A DNA stretch of 64,000 nucleotides, from assembly GCF_964355755.1 (NCBI RefSeq), contig NC_092675.1, positions 30,776,912-30,840,911 on the forward strand, in the 5' to 3' direction. The DNA is from Antedon mediterranea (lineage: Eukaryota > Echinodermata > Crinoidea > Comatulida > Antedonidae). Shown piece by piece: positions 21,733 through 33,856 of the stretch (position 1 is its first letter; every line of letters begins with the position of its first letter). A program made the translations under genes and the position numbers. Below the pieces are notes generated by a model that worked only from the letters and a program-made list of their open reading frames with translations, was not told the origin of the DNA and did not search any database.

Positions 21733-24700
21733 ATGGCGGCGCACAGGCAGAACACGTTGAAATACGAGGGTTGTAATTTTTTACGACAAAGACTAATTTT
21801 AGCCACTTTAAGTGGTAAATCAGTAAAAATAACAAAGATTAGAGACAAAGACGATGATCCTGGTTTGAAAGGTACTAAAATAAAAGTTAAAATGTGTTAA
21901 TATTACGTTCCTAAGACCTGGGCTAGGCCTAGCTAGTTGAGTTAGTAAAGAAAGGATAGTTAGACTAGCCGTAGAGGGCCCAGTCTAAGATAGATGTACA
22001 AATCAGGACGTTTCGTCCCACGGACATTTCGGCCACTTTGAATCACTCTTCCCGTGATTTGTTGATTTATACTTTTTTTAAATGGATAATTATTATATAT
22101 ATTTAATTTTTAATTTACACTAACTTTGTAATAATTTAATTTTAAACAATTAATACACACAATGATGACATCACATGTGATTTTTATACTTATTATTATT
22201 TTTATTTATTCAATTTCTGCCATATACATAACAAAGAAGACAAAACAATTATAAAAGGAGGCACGGTTAGGGTTTTTTTATGTATGTGGTTTTTACTGAA
22301 CATTTAATTGATGAAGAAGATGGGTGTGTGTTGGGATGCTCCACTTGAGGGCAGGGTTCATGGAATGTACCATTACCTGATAGGGGTGCTTCATAACATT
22401 TTATAAATTATATATTAGAGTTGTTTGTAGCTCTCTTCTCAAAGAGAATAGGTCAATATTTCGGTTTATCCAGGTAAGCTAGCACTTATAGACTTTTTGT
22501 TGATACAGATTTTGAAGCAAGCCTAATCCGCCTTCTTGATAAACTTACTAATGGTTCAAGAATTGAAGTCAATGAAACAGGTACTACTATTAAGTGTTTG
22601 ATTACTATTTACAGCAGTATATTTATTTGTGCATGTTTTTTTGACGTAACATTTATTTGTGGTTAAGTACCCTGTATGAAAACATGTTATTATCTATTAT
22701 GCAACAGCTCATTTTTTCCACAAAAAAATAGAATATTGTTCTCACCTACTTTTTAATGTTTTTAATGTTTTTGCTATTGTTGTATTTCATTTGGATATGA
22801 ATTCCGAAATAAAGAGAAATGAATCAATGAATGAATTTAACTGTTTTTTTAAAGAAAATGTCATAAATTTATAACCAACAGTTTCTCAATTATTTTGTTC
22901 ATTTCTAAGGCACTAGTCTTCTATACCAGCCAGGACTTTTGATAGGTGGAACACTGGAACATGAATGTAGTTTAGAGAGAGGTCTTGGTTACTATTTAGA
23001 GGTCTTAGTGTGTCTTGCTCCGTTCACCAAAAATTCTCTAAAAATAATTTTACGCGGCGTTACTAATTGTAAAGAAGACCCATCGGTATGATTATAAATA
23101 TTATAATTATCAATTTTTATATATAATTAATAATAACTTGGATAAAAATTTTAAAAAAAAACAATTTGTAGTATAATTGTTTGTTGATAGTTTATCAGAA
23201 TCATTTGTACTTGTTGTAGGTGGATATAATAAGAACAGTGACAATACCATTGATGACTAAATTTGGAATAAGTGAAGGACTTGAACTAAAGGTAAATAGG
23301 TGTTTCACAAACTTATAGATTCATGACTAGAAGTTGGAGAAGTTCAACATTTAGACTTTATTACAATAAATAATTTTCTTATCCATAATAATGAAAATTA
23401 CATTACTCATATGGAGTGGGTAGTATCTCTCCTCTAAAATGTTCTTAAAAGCCTCTGTAAGTCACTCTTAATAAAGCGTGTCCAGCAACTGAGCTTGAGG
23501 TGTAAAATTTGAATCAATTTGTAGCACTTTCAAGTTCAGAGGTGGTTTGATTGCCATCAATTATTATTTAGTCCACTAATTAATTTCAATTACAACACAT
23601 ACTCTAACCAATGGATTACTTTCCATTCAACATTATGATGAATTCCTAGTAATTTACTTAAAATACAGTAGTTATAATATCATTTTAAATTGACTGAATA
23701 GGTCACAAGAAGAGGATCCAAACCTAATGGAGGTGGAGAGGTCATTTTTAAGTGCCCTGTACGTCGCAAGCTTTTACCGTTGCAGTTTGTGAAGCCTGGT
23801 AAAATCAAGAGAATCCGTGGAGTTGCATACGCCATGAGAGTGTCACCAGCAATGGCCAATCGCATTGTGGATTCAACTCGTAGTGTTCTTAACCAATTTG
23901 TTCCTGATATTTATATTTATACTGATCATATGAAAGGTGCTCAATCAGGAAAGTAAGTATGTTTTTATTTTTGAATATCTGATATAAACATTGAACAGAT
24001 TTTGGAAAAAAAATTACTCAACATTTGTATATTTGAATGATGATAACTAACATACACAACCATCTTTCGGGGCAGAAAAACAATTTGGTGATAGTTGGAA
24101 TCTGACATAATGACGTAGTATACTAACCTAAATTTGGCCTAATCAGATTGGAAGCTTGATTTATTTGATAAATTCCAAAAACTGACTTACAATCCCTGAC
24201 AGTTCTGACTCCCAAACTACAATAAATAAGTCAACATCATTGCTGGCCATTTTCAAACCACTGCAGGTTGAGAGCCTTTTCAAGTTGACTCTTGTCTAGT
24301 TTGTGCTATTCTCATCCATGTTATTCTAAGTGCTTGGGAAATATCATCGTGTGATCTCTTTAGTGTCTTACACAGTCATTGACCGCTTTTGTCCTAACAT
24401 CAGTCTGTCATGCTATAAAGATATTATATTGTACTAAATACACTACAGTATACAAAACAGTTTATTGTTAATGTGTTACAATGTTGGTATTCACAAGCTT
24501 CAAAATTAAAGACTACAATTTGTTTTTTTACTAATGAATAAAAAGTTTGTTTTGATATTAATCTTGCATAAGATCTCCTGGATTTGGCCTTTCGTTAGTT
24601 GCTGAAACTACAGAGGGCGGTTTTCTTAGCGCTGAAATGTCATCTAATCAACCTGGTGAGCAGCCATCTATACCAGAAGATATTGGAAGACAGACTGCTC

Positions 24701-25922
24701 AGTTATTACTTGAAGAAGTGTATAGAGTAAGTCATTGTAACTATGTGAAAAATGTAGTGTAGTTTGTTGCTTGCTTACCAGGAATGAGACACCTATACCA
24801 GGTATGAGACACATATACCAGGTGTTATCTTTTAAGTGTCAGGCTTTTATTTAAAGATGTCTTGTATTTTGCTTATTAACATGTTTGATTTAATTTTATA
24901 AATACAAAAACAAAAATTTGGTCAATTTGTATGTACCAGGGATAGCCTTCTAAATCTCCAAAGGGGGATTTACATCCTAAGAGGTCCCCTAAAAAATGTG
25001 CCTAAAGTAATTTGTATACAATATTGGTATTTTCTATTAGGGTGGATGTGTTGATAGTAGACATCAAAGCTTAGCCTTGTTGTTTATGGCATTAGGACAA
25101 TCAGATGTTAGCAAGGTACTAACAGGACCTTTATCACCTTACACGTAAGTATAATAGTACACTGTTGTGTTAATAATTTGATTTGAGCTAATTAAAATAA
25201 ATAATTTAAATTCTGATAGCAAGGATTAGCCCAAGTTTTAAAGGTATTAACTTTCTAAATCCTTGGTCAAAAGTGTTTAGCTAATTCATCAAAATGTATG
25301 GTATGTGCAGTATGTGATTTATAGTAGAGATTACAGAACAACCTTGTAGCCAGATTAAAGCTGCATTGAGTATTGTACCTATTTCACTTCCTGGGATGCT
25401 TCCTGTTTTAGAAGATCACTGGTTATCTATGAATAAAATACAATCTTAACTTACGTAAGGATGCTTTTGATTTGAGAGGACCAAAGAGCTACAGATAATA
25501 ATATGTCACTGGTCATCAATTGAATCTTGATTGTCAAAACTTAAACAGACATCCCAATGTCCTCGCATGCACACAATGTATTAACAGGACAAACTATCTC
25601 CTAGGCTGCTGCAAATCAAAAGCTTCCTAATCATTCTAATAATGATATCCTGTATTTATACATACAGTAATGCCTAACGGTGCAATACCTAGGCACTAGA
25701 ATTATAGGTTTGAATTAACCCACATATGGAGTTTTCTAATATTGGATACTCCTTTTTTTTTATTACAGAATACAATTTTTACGACATTTGCGGGATTTCT
25801 TTCAACTAATGTTTAAGATAGAAGTTCAAAAACAAGAAGATGAGGAGCAGATTGGAGCCGAGAAGGTTTTATTGACGTGTATTGGTGTTGGATTCTCAAA
25901 CTTAAGCAAAACTATTTTATAA
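21733..25922 (+). CDS. RCL1: RNA 3'-terminal phosphate cyclase-like protein
   Basis: Nucleolar factor for 18S rRNA maturation; in yeast and mammals it acts with BMS1 in the early 40S precursor (SSU processome). Coding exons: 21733-21871, 22509-22580, 22910-23085, 23220-23291, 23702-23952, 24573-24726, 25041-25144, 25769-25922. They total 373 codons plus stop, the same length as human RCL1. Recognisable: NFLRQRLILATLSGKS near the N-terminus, PGLLIGGTLEHECS, GVTNCKEDPSVD, RRGSKPNGGGEV, SPGFGLSLVAETTEGG, and a C-terminal FLRHLRDFFQLMFKI. This family is related to RtcA cyclases but lacks the catalytic histidine, so no cyclase reaction is expected. The start is a strong-context ATG with a TISU-like element. 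Divergently arranged with MFSD1 copy C and convergent with calreticulin. Confidence 0.96.
24037..24111 (-). repeat. Dispersed repeat family 2 (copy 1)
   Basis: About 75 bp containing CCATCTTTCGGGGCAGAAAA, almost identical in reverse to 27472-27545 and more distantly related to 28279-28350 and 29816-29887. It lies in RCL1 intron 5. Confidence 0.75.
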
Positions 25923-27179
25923 TTTAATTTTAAAAACTGATTTAATTATGGTGCTTCCATCATTTTTATTTTGTTCACACCACATAATGGATTGAGTTTC
26001 CATTTGACCCCATGCATAATGCTTTAGAGTGTAAAGCTGTGATTATTCGCCAGTGTGCAATGACACAAACCAGAATCCAGAGAGTAAAGCAAAATTTCAC
26101 CATCACTAGTGCATTACAGGAGAGTTTCATTTTTTACAATTATATTGTAATTATTGTATACATGTTGTAGATTAAATGAAATCATTGTAAACATTGCTTA
26201 GTCGTAATACATTTTGGGTTTATGTCTATAGCACACTTAAGCACCTTTCTCACATGCATTCCTGGAAAATGTTGTTATATAGGCTTGCAATGAGGATGTT
26301 TCCAACACAATATTTATTGAGGGTGGTTTTGTTTGCATCTATGCAGTACATCTGCGACAGTCTCAGCAATTCATTAGTAACTGTTCTACAGTTTTTTACT
26401 TTAAACAATTTGTCATCGAATGCTTGTAACATCCTAGTACAGTAATATTACTATAGGTCTTTATATAGCAGATATATGGGGTTCGAATCCTTTATAGTTA
26501 GAGGGTTAAGTTCAATTATATTTAGGAAGTAGTTTGGCTATCTTTCCACGTAAGGAGTCCCCAACTCATTTAAGGGAAAAAAAAAATCGCCTCCCGGACT
26601 TAACGTATTTGTTTCGTATCCTGTCGTCTCATAAAGTAGTCAGAAATGTTTGTAAATGAAATGAATGACATTTAATATTTAGTTTTTGTAATTTAATTTT
26701 CAATATAACTAAATTATTCTTCATGTAAATGAAGATTACAATCATTTTGTAGACATTTAAATAAAATGCATTATTAAAAACTTCTTTAAAGTAAACAAAC
26801 TTGATAAGAACTGGAGAAACATCAATTTCTACAACACGATAAACTTGTTAAAAATGCAATAATAAATGTGATAAATATGCCAATTTTCAAACCACTTAAG
26901 AGGAGACTCTACCTCTGCTGCAACAGCAGACTAAAATAAATTTAAACTTACAATAAGGGGCAGGGTTTTCTAAAAGGAATAAAAAGTCTATGAATAATAC
27001 TAAAACAAGTAGTTGATATATTGCATTTAGCTCTATTGTTTTGTTATTTAATAGCCAGACATGGTAACATTCACACACACTGTTGAGAAGGAATTTGTAG
27101 ACAGTGATCTGTGGTAGCGGCGGCGGCACACCACCAGCCTTAAAATGTGCAGAAACTTAAAGCAGCAAAAGCTAATTAT
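25923..27179. other. Convergent 3' flanks of RCL1 and calreticulin
   Basis: Holds the RCL1 3' UTR (AATAAA near 26760) and the calreticulin 3' UTR (ATTAAA on the minus strand near 27050). A GGGGTTCGAATCC string at about 26478 resembles a Pol III B-box, but no matching A-box was found. No other gene was seen. Confidence 0.5.
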
Positions 27180-30100
27180 CTATAATTCATCATGCGTTTC
27201 TTTGTCCTCTTCTTCGTCTTCAGTGGCATCAGCTTCTGGTTCTGGCGTCTCTTCATCTTCATCATCCTCTTCCTCCTCCTCCCCTTCTTCTTCCTCTGCC
27301 TCATCTTTCCTTTTCTTCTCTTCCTCCTCTCTCTTTTTCTTCTCTTCTTCATCTTGTGAATCTTTCATTTTTTTTTCTCCAGTCTGTAAAATATAAAGTA
27401 TAATATAGAATACTTTATCATAGAGTTATACAAATAGCCAATTTGGTTGTTACAAACTTATTCAAAAACATGTCAGATTCCAACTATCACCAAATTGTTT
27501 TTCTGCCCCGAAAGATGGTTGTGTATGTTGGTTATCATCATTCCAAATGACAAAGCTATATATTTCAAATAATGTACAATTACATACCTTTGTTGCTTCA
27601 AATAAATCTTTAGCCTGCGTTTCTGCTTCTTCGATGTCATTACCAATATAAATGTTATCAAAGATTGTTCCAGATTTTACCTAGAAAAGAAAGACATTTA
27701 ATATTTCTTGTTGGAATAGTTGGGTACAACAAATTTGCATACAAATGTGTCAAGCCTCTATATCAATATATCATGTGTAGTATTTACCTGCCATAAATCA
27801 AATCCTATAGCAGACAAGTCTTCCTGTTTGTATAATTCATCGTCGGCTTCGTATTCAGGATTATCTATTTCTGGATGGATCCATTTGCCTTTATAATTTG
27901 GATTATCAATCTGTTTTGGTTTCCATTCTCCCTGAAAATAAAAATTAATGTTGTATCACATTGAAAATATACACGAATACACATGATGTTGTATCACATT
28001 GGAAAGTATACACAAATACACATGATGTTGTATCATATTTCACTACACAGCATTATCAGTAAGTAATATGCTGAACAATAGTTCATAGAGCCAAATCGAG
28101 ATACATCGCGATAATTCTATGAAAGATGCATCAAGATATTAAACATGCTAAATAACAAATTTACAATAATTATACATAAAAAATTCCCTTCAATCAGTAC
28201 AATCCTCTCCTCAAAACCATAAATCGACCCCTTATTTGATAAATATAATAATGGCGAAATATTCAAATTATTGCATTTGTCAGATTCCAACAATCACCAT
28301 AGTAAAGTCTGCCCCGAAAGATGGTTGATGTAAGTTGATTATCATCATTCAAAATTGCTTTTCCTAATAAATTCAAATCAAAATTGCAACATTTTAAAAT
28401 GGTTACTTACTTTGCACCCAATACCTTTCTTTAAATCTTATTAATATCATAGAGCCAAAGCGGGATACATAGCAATAATTGTTAAACCTTTTTATTTGTT
28501 TTTATTGCATTTGTTATTTAAATTGTGCAGTATTTTTGTAAATACGTTTTTAGCAATACGGCTGAACAAATAAATTTACATTCATTTAATCAATTCTATA
28601 CTTTTATGTTAATTATTAAAACATGTTGTTTACTAAAGTACTAAGTTCTTTTGCTGCTCACCTTGTATTCTGGATTGTCAACCTGAGGTGGTTCCCATTC
28701 TCCATCCATTTCATCATCCCAGTCTTCTGGTTTCTCTGCATCAGGATCAGAGATGAATTCGGGCTTTTCCCAATCCTACAAAAAAAAACAAAGGTGGTTG
28801 TTGTTTAATGTTGGGATCAACTGCTGATTTGGCGCCGGAATTGTTAATAGGGTTATTCCATTAAAAAATAGGGTTGTGGATGTTTATTGTGTGCAGGTAC
28901 GTCATTACATTTTTTTTATAACATAATTTTACTTTCTATCGACCAGAGATTAAGAAAAAAAAGATTGAATAAATGAATGAATAAGGTATTGAGTGTGTTT
29001 TCCTTTCCTGGCCTGTTTCAACTGGAAGTTTCATAAGCTTTATAACATTATTAGTACTATTAGAATAGTACATTATTAGTACTATTAGAATAGTACTATT
29101 GAATACAACTATACATTACATGTTGTACAAGCACAATTCAGCAAACATTGGTTTATGAATTTATTAATAAAATTTGGTAAAACAAATGATCATCTGTGCT
29201 ATTATTGCAAAATCTGCTGGTAACCATTGAAATTATAAAATATATCAACAATAGACATCTATTGTTATAGAAATTGTACAGACTACCATCATAAAATTAA
29301 TTGAAAGATATGCAATTGATTAGTATTGAGGCAGCAAGACAATGAAAAGTACCTCTGGTTTGGCGTCTTCTGGGTCATCAATCTTCTCATTATCATCCCA
29401 ATCTTCAGGCTTGGATGCCTCTGGGTCTTTGATTGTCTTTGGTGGCAGGAAGTCCCAGTCTTCCTCAAGATTACCAGACTCTGCTTTCTTGTTATCAATG
29501 CGTACTTCATACGTGTTATCTGGTTTCACTATCAGTGTGTATAAATGTGTGAATTCATCATCCTGAAACAAAAGAATTTTTAAATAATTATTGACATCAG
29601 TGTCACTCAATCTATGGAGCTAATTTTATAGCTCCATTCTCAATCTATGACGGGTGCATTAAAACAACAAAATATTAAATAGCAATCAATTTACAATAAA
29701 TTATACAGAAAAAATTCCCTTCAATCAGTACAATTCACTCCTCTTCACGACCCCTTATGTGATCAAATATATTAATAGTAAAATGTTAATCACAAGGTTT
29801 AAATTATTGCATTTGTCAGATTCCAACAATCACCATAGTAAAGTCTGCCCCGAAAGATGGTTGATGTAAGTTGATTATCATCATTCAAAATTGCACTTTT
29901 TTATGATTTCTTAATAAATTTAAAATTGCAACATTTTAAAATGGTTACTTACTTTGCACCTAATATCTTTCTTTACTAATAAATTCTTTCCTTTGTAATG
30001 GAAAATGACGTGAACTTTTTTGGTTCCTGGTCCGCAAATATCTGGCCCTGTAAATTAACGATACAAATTAATAATCACCTTTTAATCTAGTTATTATTTT

Positions 30101-32912
30101 TAGAAATTTAATTTCAACCTCATCCAATCGTAACTACATGTAAGTCGCGTCTAAAACAGGATAAATACAATAAATAAGTACACAATATAAATATTGATGT
30201 CAATTTCTGTTAAGAACTAACTTAAGTTTTTATTTCAAGTACCATACTTACCAAACATAATGGCGTACTGAGAATCACCATGCATATCTTCCTGATCAAG
30301 TGTGGATGGGAATATTTTAAGGTATCCACCACCACAATCTATCTTTTGTTCATGTTTTACTGTAAATTGGATTACTAGATCACTTCCCTCTGTGTTTACT
30401 TTATCAAAAGTTGCTGAAATCCCATAGAATCTTGCATCTTGAGTTGTCTGTATACCTACATTGATTGATGAAAATTATGTGTTAACTGAATACAATAATT
30501 TGAATGCCGGCACTATGTATAATTTTGTAGGGCCTCTTCAAGTCAGCTGTACTGCTGTAGTACAGCTGTTAGAGCTACCCTTTTGTAAAACAAAGTTGAA
30601 TAAATACATTTCTTATTTAACAGTATGAAACAGATTGCCACAAATTGTTATTATAATTGCATACATCATTTAACTAGTAACTTCTACTGTAGAATGGTCG
30701 AATGTATCAAAAGTGGGTTTGAATAAAAGTATATCAGTATGCCTAATTATTGAACAATAATTTGTACCTTTATCTTTTTCTGCATCACCATAAAATTTTC
30801 CAGCAGTTAGCTTCCATTTTCCCTGTTGATCTGATTTGTGTTTTGATTCTACCCACCTTTTTTCCCATGCATCTATATAACAAAAACCCCAAAAAACAGA
30901 TGTTTTGTTAGTATTCAAAATTACTATCAGTAATTAGTAATTACAATATTAATTAATTGTAGATTTTAGAGATTGTAAAGTTTTAAGAACACTCTAACAG
31001 ATGTGATTTTGGGTCTGATAATTTTTCAGTTTACAAATTTAACAGAATAAAATGTTATAAATAAATATGAAGAATAAATTGATTTTTTTTTAAAGAGACG
31101 AGAAATTGAACGGCCAAGCTAGTAGTGCGACTGGACTCATATGCGACTATGGTGGGGCTACCTCTAGAGACTAGGCCTAAAGTACTATGTTTACATCTTA
31201 TTATGTGTTCAAATTCTGCACAATTTTAAATTACGCAAGTAAATTCTGGCGCAAATTTAAATTGCACAAATTACGCATAATTAGGGCCTAGGCTAATTGG
31301 TGAAAGTAACCAACATCTAATAAAGTACGCCGTGGCTAAAGATACGGTACCGTATCCTAACTTCCGTTTACTAAAGGTACGGTAATCAGCCAATGGGGTG
31401 ATGGTACGTGTGTGACGTCATCGTATAAGGACTTTGGATTTTTTTTCACATCGAGTCTGTAGAGAATGGCTATCGGCGGCGCCAGGCTGCATGGATGTGT
31501 GCGCTGATGATTCTGTGACTCGGCCTCGGGGCTAGACCTAGCAATGTTGAATCCAGAATCGTTGATGCTGTAGTAATAGAGCAAGATCATGTGGTTGGTG
31601 GACGTTACATAAAGCGTTTAAAACATGCACTCAATCTCAAATATTATTTCATTATACAACATTAAACACTACACTACAGTAGAAATATGTTGATAGCCAA
31701 ATTGGAAGTCAAGAAGGAATTAATTCAATGTTGGAAATTGTGTTGCGTCTAGTTCATTCGTCCATAGGCCTATACTGTAGTTACTATGAGGGTTTTATTT
31801 TTATTCCAAATGGCCTATTAGGCCTATATTTTTTAATAAACTTTGTTTACGGATGGTGACCATAAACAAAATGCAAATGCGGACAATAAAGGGGCCCTCA
31901 AATACTATGATTTAGACAATAGGCCTAGCCCCAGGTCTTATAGTCACAGAAATCAGCGCACACATGCAGCTGACCCTAGCCTGGCAGGCCTGGCAAACTC
32001 ACATACCGAGGCTATAGGTTATAGCATGGTTATAGTACGTAGTAGGCCTCTTTTGAAACGGTAAATTTCTGTATTCTAGAATTAAAATCAACATGTTTTG
32101 GCCTATCAATAATAATAGGCCTAGGCTACATTTAGTTTTGTTACACACGACGGGGATAATAGCGATAAATTATTAAATGAAGCATATTATTAAAGAAAAT
32201 GTTAAGCCGCCGGTTGATCACTGTTTTCGCGATATGAAAAAAAATCCCAAGTCCCTACTATACAATGACGTCACACACATTATTACCAGCACCCCATTGG
32301 CTGACTATGACATAATGCAATTTTACCGTACCTTTAGCAAACGGAAGTTAGGATACGGTACCGTATCTTTAGCCACGGCGAATAAAGTAGGCATTGGTTG
32401 GTTAAAAAAGCTCGCATAACAATAGCATGCACATTTTATTCATACATAGGCCTATATCTTAGAGAATTATTCATATATATTATTATTTATAAATTATAAA
32501 TCATTCATTAAAATCAATCAAATCATCGACTCGTGACACGACAGTTCCAGCAGTTGAGACTTGAATGAATTGAATTTCTAGGCCTAGGCTAATTAAAGTA
32601 TTAAGCTATATCATGGTTTGCAATATGCACTCTCTCTAACCCTAACCTTGGCCTATTCTATCAGTTGATCACCAGCAGTTTCCGATCTTTCATAAGGCCA
32701 GCATAGCCTTCTAGCTAGCCTAAATAAGCCCGGCGAAGAACTCCCTATGCAAGACATCAGGCCCCGCATCTATCGGGCACTTCCACATTTTAATTTACTT
32801 TTTTAGTAGGGCATTCATCATACTTACCATCATCAAATTGTTCTTGAAAATATACAGTAGCATTACTGATTACTGCACTAAGTGCAACTATGAGAAATAA
32901 CAAAAACTTCAT
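27180..32912 (-). CDS. CALR: Calreticulin
   Basis: ER-lumen lectin chaperone and calcium store. Coding exons from the 5' end: 32828-32912, 30768-30872, 30252-30455, 29953-30047, 29353-29562, 28662-28775, 27788-27931, 27588-27680, 27180-27383; total 417 codons plus stop, equal to human calreticulin. The N-terminal 18 residues form a signal peptide. The globular lectin domain holds the conserved IDCGGGY, YAIMFGPDICGPGTKK and DIRCKDDEFTHLYTL blocks, with the expected three cysteines. The P-domain (from about residue 202) has three acidic DPEA/S-KPEDWD repeats followed by three GxWxPxxIxNPxY repeats. The C-domain is a run of Glu/Asp/Lys ending in HDEL, the ER retrieval signal. Intron 1 carries a large MITE, and introns 6 and 7 carry repeats, including a partial copy of exon 4. 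An ERSE lies 186-204 bp upstream of the ATG, consistent with induction by the unfolded protein response. Confidence 0.98.
27472..27545 (+). repeat. Dispersed repeat family 2 (copy 2)
   Basis: Contains GTCAGATTCCAACTATCACC and CTGCCCCGAAAGATGGTTG in calreticulin intron 8. Nearly identical inverted partner of 24037-24111. Confidence 0.75.
28162..28436 (-). repeat. Intronic duplication carrying a partial copy of calreticulin exon 4
   Basis: This segment of the intron between exons 6 and 7 is a diverged copy of 29691-29975. It includes family 2 repeat sequence (28279-28350) and ends with the last bases of exon 4 plus its splice donor. On the minus strand, AAAGAAAGG and TATTGGGTGCAAA run into GTAAGT. 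The copied exon piece is too short and lacks an acceptor, so it is not expected to be used. Confidence 0.75.
29816..29887 (+). repeat. Dispersed repeat family 2 (copy in calreticulin intron 4)
   Basis: Contains TCAGATTCCAACAATCACC and GCCCCGAAAGATGGTTGATG. It is part of the larger source segment 29691-29975 that was duplicated to 28162-28436. Confidence 0.75.
31328..32380. mobile_element. Long-TIR MITE, Mutator (MULE) type, with 9-bp target duplication
   Basis: A 1053-bp element in calreticulin intron 1. Both ends begin CGCCGTGGCTAAAGATACGG and stay inverted-identical for about 57 bp (one mismatch). After an indel of about 24 bases, similarity continues past 100 bp. Flanks are the direct repeat AATAAAGTA at 31319-31327 and 32381-32389. 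A 9-bp duplication with long TIRs is typical of Mutator-like elements; no transposase ORF is present. Each arm contains a CCAAT motif and a CRE-type TGACGTCA (31413-31420 and 32266-32273). Confidence 0.85.
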
Positions 32913-33197
32913 GTTGTGAGTGAATTTTAACTGAAATTTATCACCTACACACACTCCCCACCGCCTATAGAAAATAATATCTTTGCTTCTATATTCATTC
33001 AGCAGAAGTTAAAACACATCATATACCATTTCCACGTGAAAACGCCGACAGATGGCCAAACCTGATTGGCTCGAAACCCAGGGTTATGAAGTTTTGTCCA
33101 ATCAGCATTAACCACGCAAAAACGTCGCGTTTAAGTCAATCGCCCCCACGTGGCGAAACCATCCTGCTTTATAAATATTAGGCTTCATTCAGACCGT
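32913..33197. promoter_or_regulatory. Bidirectional calreticulin / Disabled promoter
   Basis: Lies between the calreticulin start codon (minus) and the presumed first Disabled exon (plus). It contains ATTGG at 33065-33069, the ERSE at 33098-33116, a palindromic CCACGTGG at 33146-33153, and TTTATAAA at 33168-33175 placed for plus-strand initiation near 33198. For the minus strand a GGTATATG string near 33020-33027 could act as TATA. Read by motif only. Confidence 0.6.
33098..33116 (+). promoter_or_regulatory. ER-stress response element (ERSE)
   Basis: CCAAT, nine spacer bases, then CCACG: an exact match to the consensus CCAAT-N9-CCACG bound by NF-Y with ATF6 (and XBP1). Calreticulin is a classical ERSE target in vertebrates. 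As written it reads toward Disabled; relative to calreticulin it is inverted. Confidence 0.85.
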
Positions 33198-33362
33198 ATT
33201 AATAACAAAGTAACAGGATTAGAGTCTACGAGAGATAGAAAAAAATAAAAACGATCGAAATCATCAATCACCAACTTTGATTTTTGTTACTCGATTGTTG
33301 TGACTATGTGTCTCGCGTGATCAATGAGTGAGTGGATGGAATAATATTTGATAGTTAAAACA
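33198..33362 (+). other. Putative 5' untranslated exon of Disabled
   Basis: Begins about 25 bp after a TTTATAAA box and ends at a strong donor (GTAAGTATT at 33363). It contains only short upstream ORFs that stop at once. The link to the coding exon at 38315 across 5 kb is inference. Confidence 0.4.
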
Positions 33363-33483
33363 GTAAGTATTTATAAATATAAACCTAATTTTATAAACCT
33401 AAGCCTAGCTAGCCTAGGACTAACACACTCTGACTCAGGCTCTCTCCTCCTCCTCTCTCTGCATGCTAGCTAGGCCTAGCTAA

Positions 33484-33856
33484 AGCCGATTTTCCACTAG
33501 GCGAATTTGTTCGCGCGAATCGAAAGCGTCATGCTATGCGCATGCGTATTCGCGTTTCTGTCTGTCATACTGCCTTCTTCGACGAATTCTATTCTATTCT
33601 ATTTCGCTTCAGCAAAATTTACTAGTTCGAATTGTTTCTACTTTTTGCGAAGCGAAACATTGCGCAACCAATCAGAGCTCAGGAAATGAGCTATGACGCT
33701 TTCATGAGCACTCATGCGAATCGAAATGCTCAGCAACCACGCGAGGAACATGAACGTCGCAGCTATTCGCTCATGTAGTGGAAAGAGAGTAGGCGATTTA
33801 TTTCTCTTCGAAACGTTGGATTCGCGCGAACAAATTCGCTTAGTGGAAAATCAGCT
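33484..33856. mobile_element. TIR MITE, PIF/Harbinger-like, TAA target duplication
   Basis: 373 bp with TIRs of about 35 bp: left AGCCGATTTTCCACTA, right inverse AGCTGATTTTCCACTA, both continuing into GCGAATTTGTTCGCGCGAAT. Flanked by TAA at 33481-33483 and 33857-33859. A 3-bp A/T-rich duplication fits PIF/Harbinger. The interior is unusually rich in TTCGC/GCGAA. Confidence 0.75.

Noticed and set aside
26461-26640. B-box-like GGGGTTCGAATCC suggesting a tRNA gene or SINE
   Set aside because: No A-box at proper distance and no cloverleaf; may be a SINE remnant.
27180-27396. Plus-strand ORF rich in serine over calreticulin exon 9
   Set aside because: It is the antisense of the Glu/Asp-rich C-domain (GAA/GAG codons read as TTC/CTC).
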